Below are positions 13,529-14,463 of a stretch of DNA of 14,463 bases, piece by piece. Under the pieces are notes generated by a model, which had not been told where the DNA came from, searched no databases, and worked only from the letters and a program-made list of their open reading frames with translations. The stretch comes from Oscillospiraceae bacterium. Lineage in GTDB: Bacteria > Bacillota > Clostridia > Oscillospirales > Ruminococcaceae. How positions within the stretch are numbered: position 1 is the first letter of the stretch; the number at the start of each line of letters is the position of its first letter. The position numbers and the translations under genes are program-made. The stretch covers positions 1 to 14,463 of the forward strand of contig JAEDGE010000043.1 of the NCBI GenBank assembly GCA_016297675.1, in the 5' to 3' direction.

Positions 13529-14229
13529 ACGCTCTCCTCCGTTCTTTTTTCCAGCAGCATCTGTGCAATTAAGATATCCTCTGGTGTTGTGATTTTAATA
13601 TTCGTATAGTCGCCAGTGGTCATACAAACTTTACAGCCGATTGCCTCTGCCAACTGACAATCATCTGTAAAATCCAACTGATGTTCCAGTGCAAAATCCA
13701 GTGCTTCAAAATAGATTCGTTTCTGAAAAACCTGTGGTGTCTGGGTCATATACAAATGTGGTCGATAGGGTGTGTCTACAATCAAGCCGTCATTGACAAC
13801 TTTAATGGTATCTTTCACCGGTACGCCAAGGGTAGCTCCACCAAATACTGACGCATCCCGAATGACCTTCGCAATCTGTTCGGGCTTGACCAGTGGTCTT
13901 GCTCCATCATGAATGGCGAATAATTTTGTTTCTTTTGCAGCTGCCCGAATGCCATTGATGACACTTTCCTGACGAGTTGCCCCGCCGCTGACAATGGCAC
14001 TGCACTTTTTCAACTGTAAATCTGCAATCGTCTGCCGGATGGCATCCTGATCAGACGGTCTTGCAACCACAACAAACTCTGCAATCCGTTCGCATTGTTC
14101 CATTGCCAGCATGGACATACCAATGACATTGGTGTGTCCGAGCGGCAGCAGAATTTTATTTTTTCCCTGCATTCGGGTGGCATTTCCGGCACAAACCAAA
14201 ATGCCGGAGGTATCCTGTATGATTTCCAT
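13525..14229 (-). CDS. ispD: 2-C-methyl-D-erythritol 4-phosphate cytidylyltransferase
   Basis: A 234-residue nucleotidyltransferase that joins CTP and methylerythritol phosphate in the MEP isoprenoid pathway. Diagnostic pieces are ILVCAGNATRMQGKNKILLP (the nucleotide-binding loop with its Arg and Lys residues, slightly divergent from the usual AAGxGxRM), SGGATRQESVINGI, HDGARPLV, VPVKDTIK, TQTPQVF, FTDDCQLAE and NIKITTPEDI. The ATG at 14229 follows AGAAAGGA; the in-frame extension to 14271 has no ribosome binding site and adds residues atypical of the family. It is the first gene of a two-gene ispDF operon, which couples non-consecutive steps of one pathway. Confidence 0.96.
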   Translation of the reverse strand: MEIIQDTSGILVCAGNATRMQGKNKILLPLGHTNVIGMSMLAMEQCERIAEFVVVARPSDQDAIRQTIADLQLKKCSAIVSGGATRQESVINGIRAAAKETKLFAIHDGARPLVKPEQIAKVIRDASVFGGATLGVPVKDTIKVVNDGLIVDTPYRPHLYMTQTPQVFQKRIYFEALDFALEHQLDFTDDCQLAEAIGCKVCMTTGDYTNIKITTPEDILIAQMLLEKRTEESV

Positions 14230-14296
14230 AGTAAATGTCCTTTCTGTTTTCTTTTCTGGATGATACCGCAATCAGGTATAACCATAAGATACTATT

Positions 14297-14325
14297 AGTA
14301 TAGCACGAGCAGAAAGGAAGGTCAA
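14297..14325 (-). promoter_or_regulatory. Sigma-A promoter of ispDF
   Basis: On the minus strand TTGACC (14325-14320), a 17-nt spacer and TATACT (14302-14297) each match consensus at five of six positions. Start near 14290 leaves a leader of about 60 nt. The palindrome ATACTATTAGTAT (14289-14301) covers the -10 and start region and could be an operator. Confidence 0.75.
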
Positions 14326-14382
14326 GCAGAATGCAGATTTGCTCACGGAAATCAATTTTTAAATAATAGTGTAAATTCTACG

Positions 14383-14442
14383 CCGCAGGCGACTGCGGTC
14401 AAGCTGGCTCAGCTTGGCGAGGGTGATTCCCCACAGTGTGGG
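14383..14442 (+). other. Three consecutive hairpins at the window edge
   Basis: CCGCAG-GCGA-CTGCGG (14383-14398, a GNRA-type loop), CAAGCTG-GCT-CAGCTTG (14400-14416) and CCCAC-AGT-GTGGG (14430-14442) follow one another closely. The GC-rich block starts sharply after AT-rich sequence at about 14380. No T run follows, so it is not a simple terminator. It may be the start of a structured RNA or the end of a mobile element; the identity cannot be decided because the window stops at 14463. Confidence 0.4.
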
Positions 14443-14463
14443 CAATGTCATCAACTTAAGCGT

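Overview
The window looks like a chromosomal segment of an anaerobic, low-to-mid GC Firmicute of the Ruminococcus / Oscillospiraceae kind. Pointers are a secreted dockerin protein of the ruminococcal type, threonine-rich linkers in several exported proteins, the endospore genes spoIIGA-sigE, the non-mevalonate isoprenoid genes ispD-ispF, and strong Gram-positive ribosome binding sites. The species cannot be fixed from sequence alone.

Layout. (1) 1-2347, plus strand: a YtrA-type GntR repressor, an ABC ATPase, a six-helix permease and an unlisted 33-residue membrane peptide form one operon. It lies between two hairpin terminators and starts at a consensus promoter whose -10 box sits in a near-perfect palindrome, the likely repressor site. 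(2) 2456-4880, plus: an ECF sigma factor overlaps a 594-residue membrane-anchored anti-sigma-like protein whose outer region is an internal duplication. (3) 4893-5951, minus: a threonine-linker lipoprotein of unknown function. (4) 6082-7774, plus: spoIIGA-sigE, with a promoter resembling the Bacillus subtilis spoIIG promoter (0A box at the -35, 21-nt spacer, TATAAT). (5) 7818-10449, minus: a large exported protein ending in an Ig-like domain, a threonine linker and a dockerin. (6) 10647-12967, minus: a compact three-gene unit with a consensus sigma-A promoter. It encodes two small proteins that share a lipoprotein-signal-like N-terminus but have unrelated, repetitive C-termini, then a radical SAM/SPASM enzyme. 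(7) 13043-14325, minus: ispD-ispF with a 4-nt overlap and its own promoter. (8) The last ~80 bases hold three consecutive small hairpins, possibly the start of a structured RNA or mobile element that runs off the window.

The most unusual part is region 6. A SPASM-domain radical SAM enzyme directly follows two paralogous precursors with a conserved leader (30 of 41 residues identical) and divergent tails. One tail carries seven VPQTTT units and a separate 13-residue repeat. This fits a peptide-modification (RiPP-like) system in which the leader also serves as a lipoprotein export signal, so the product may be a modified, surface-anchored peptide. This is inference from gene order and sequence; the modification and product are unknown.
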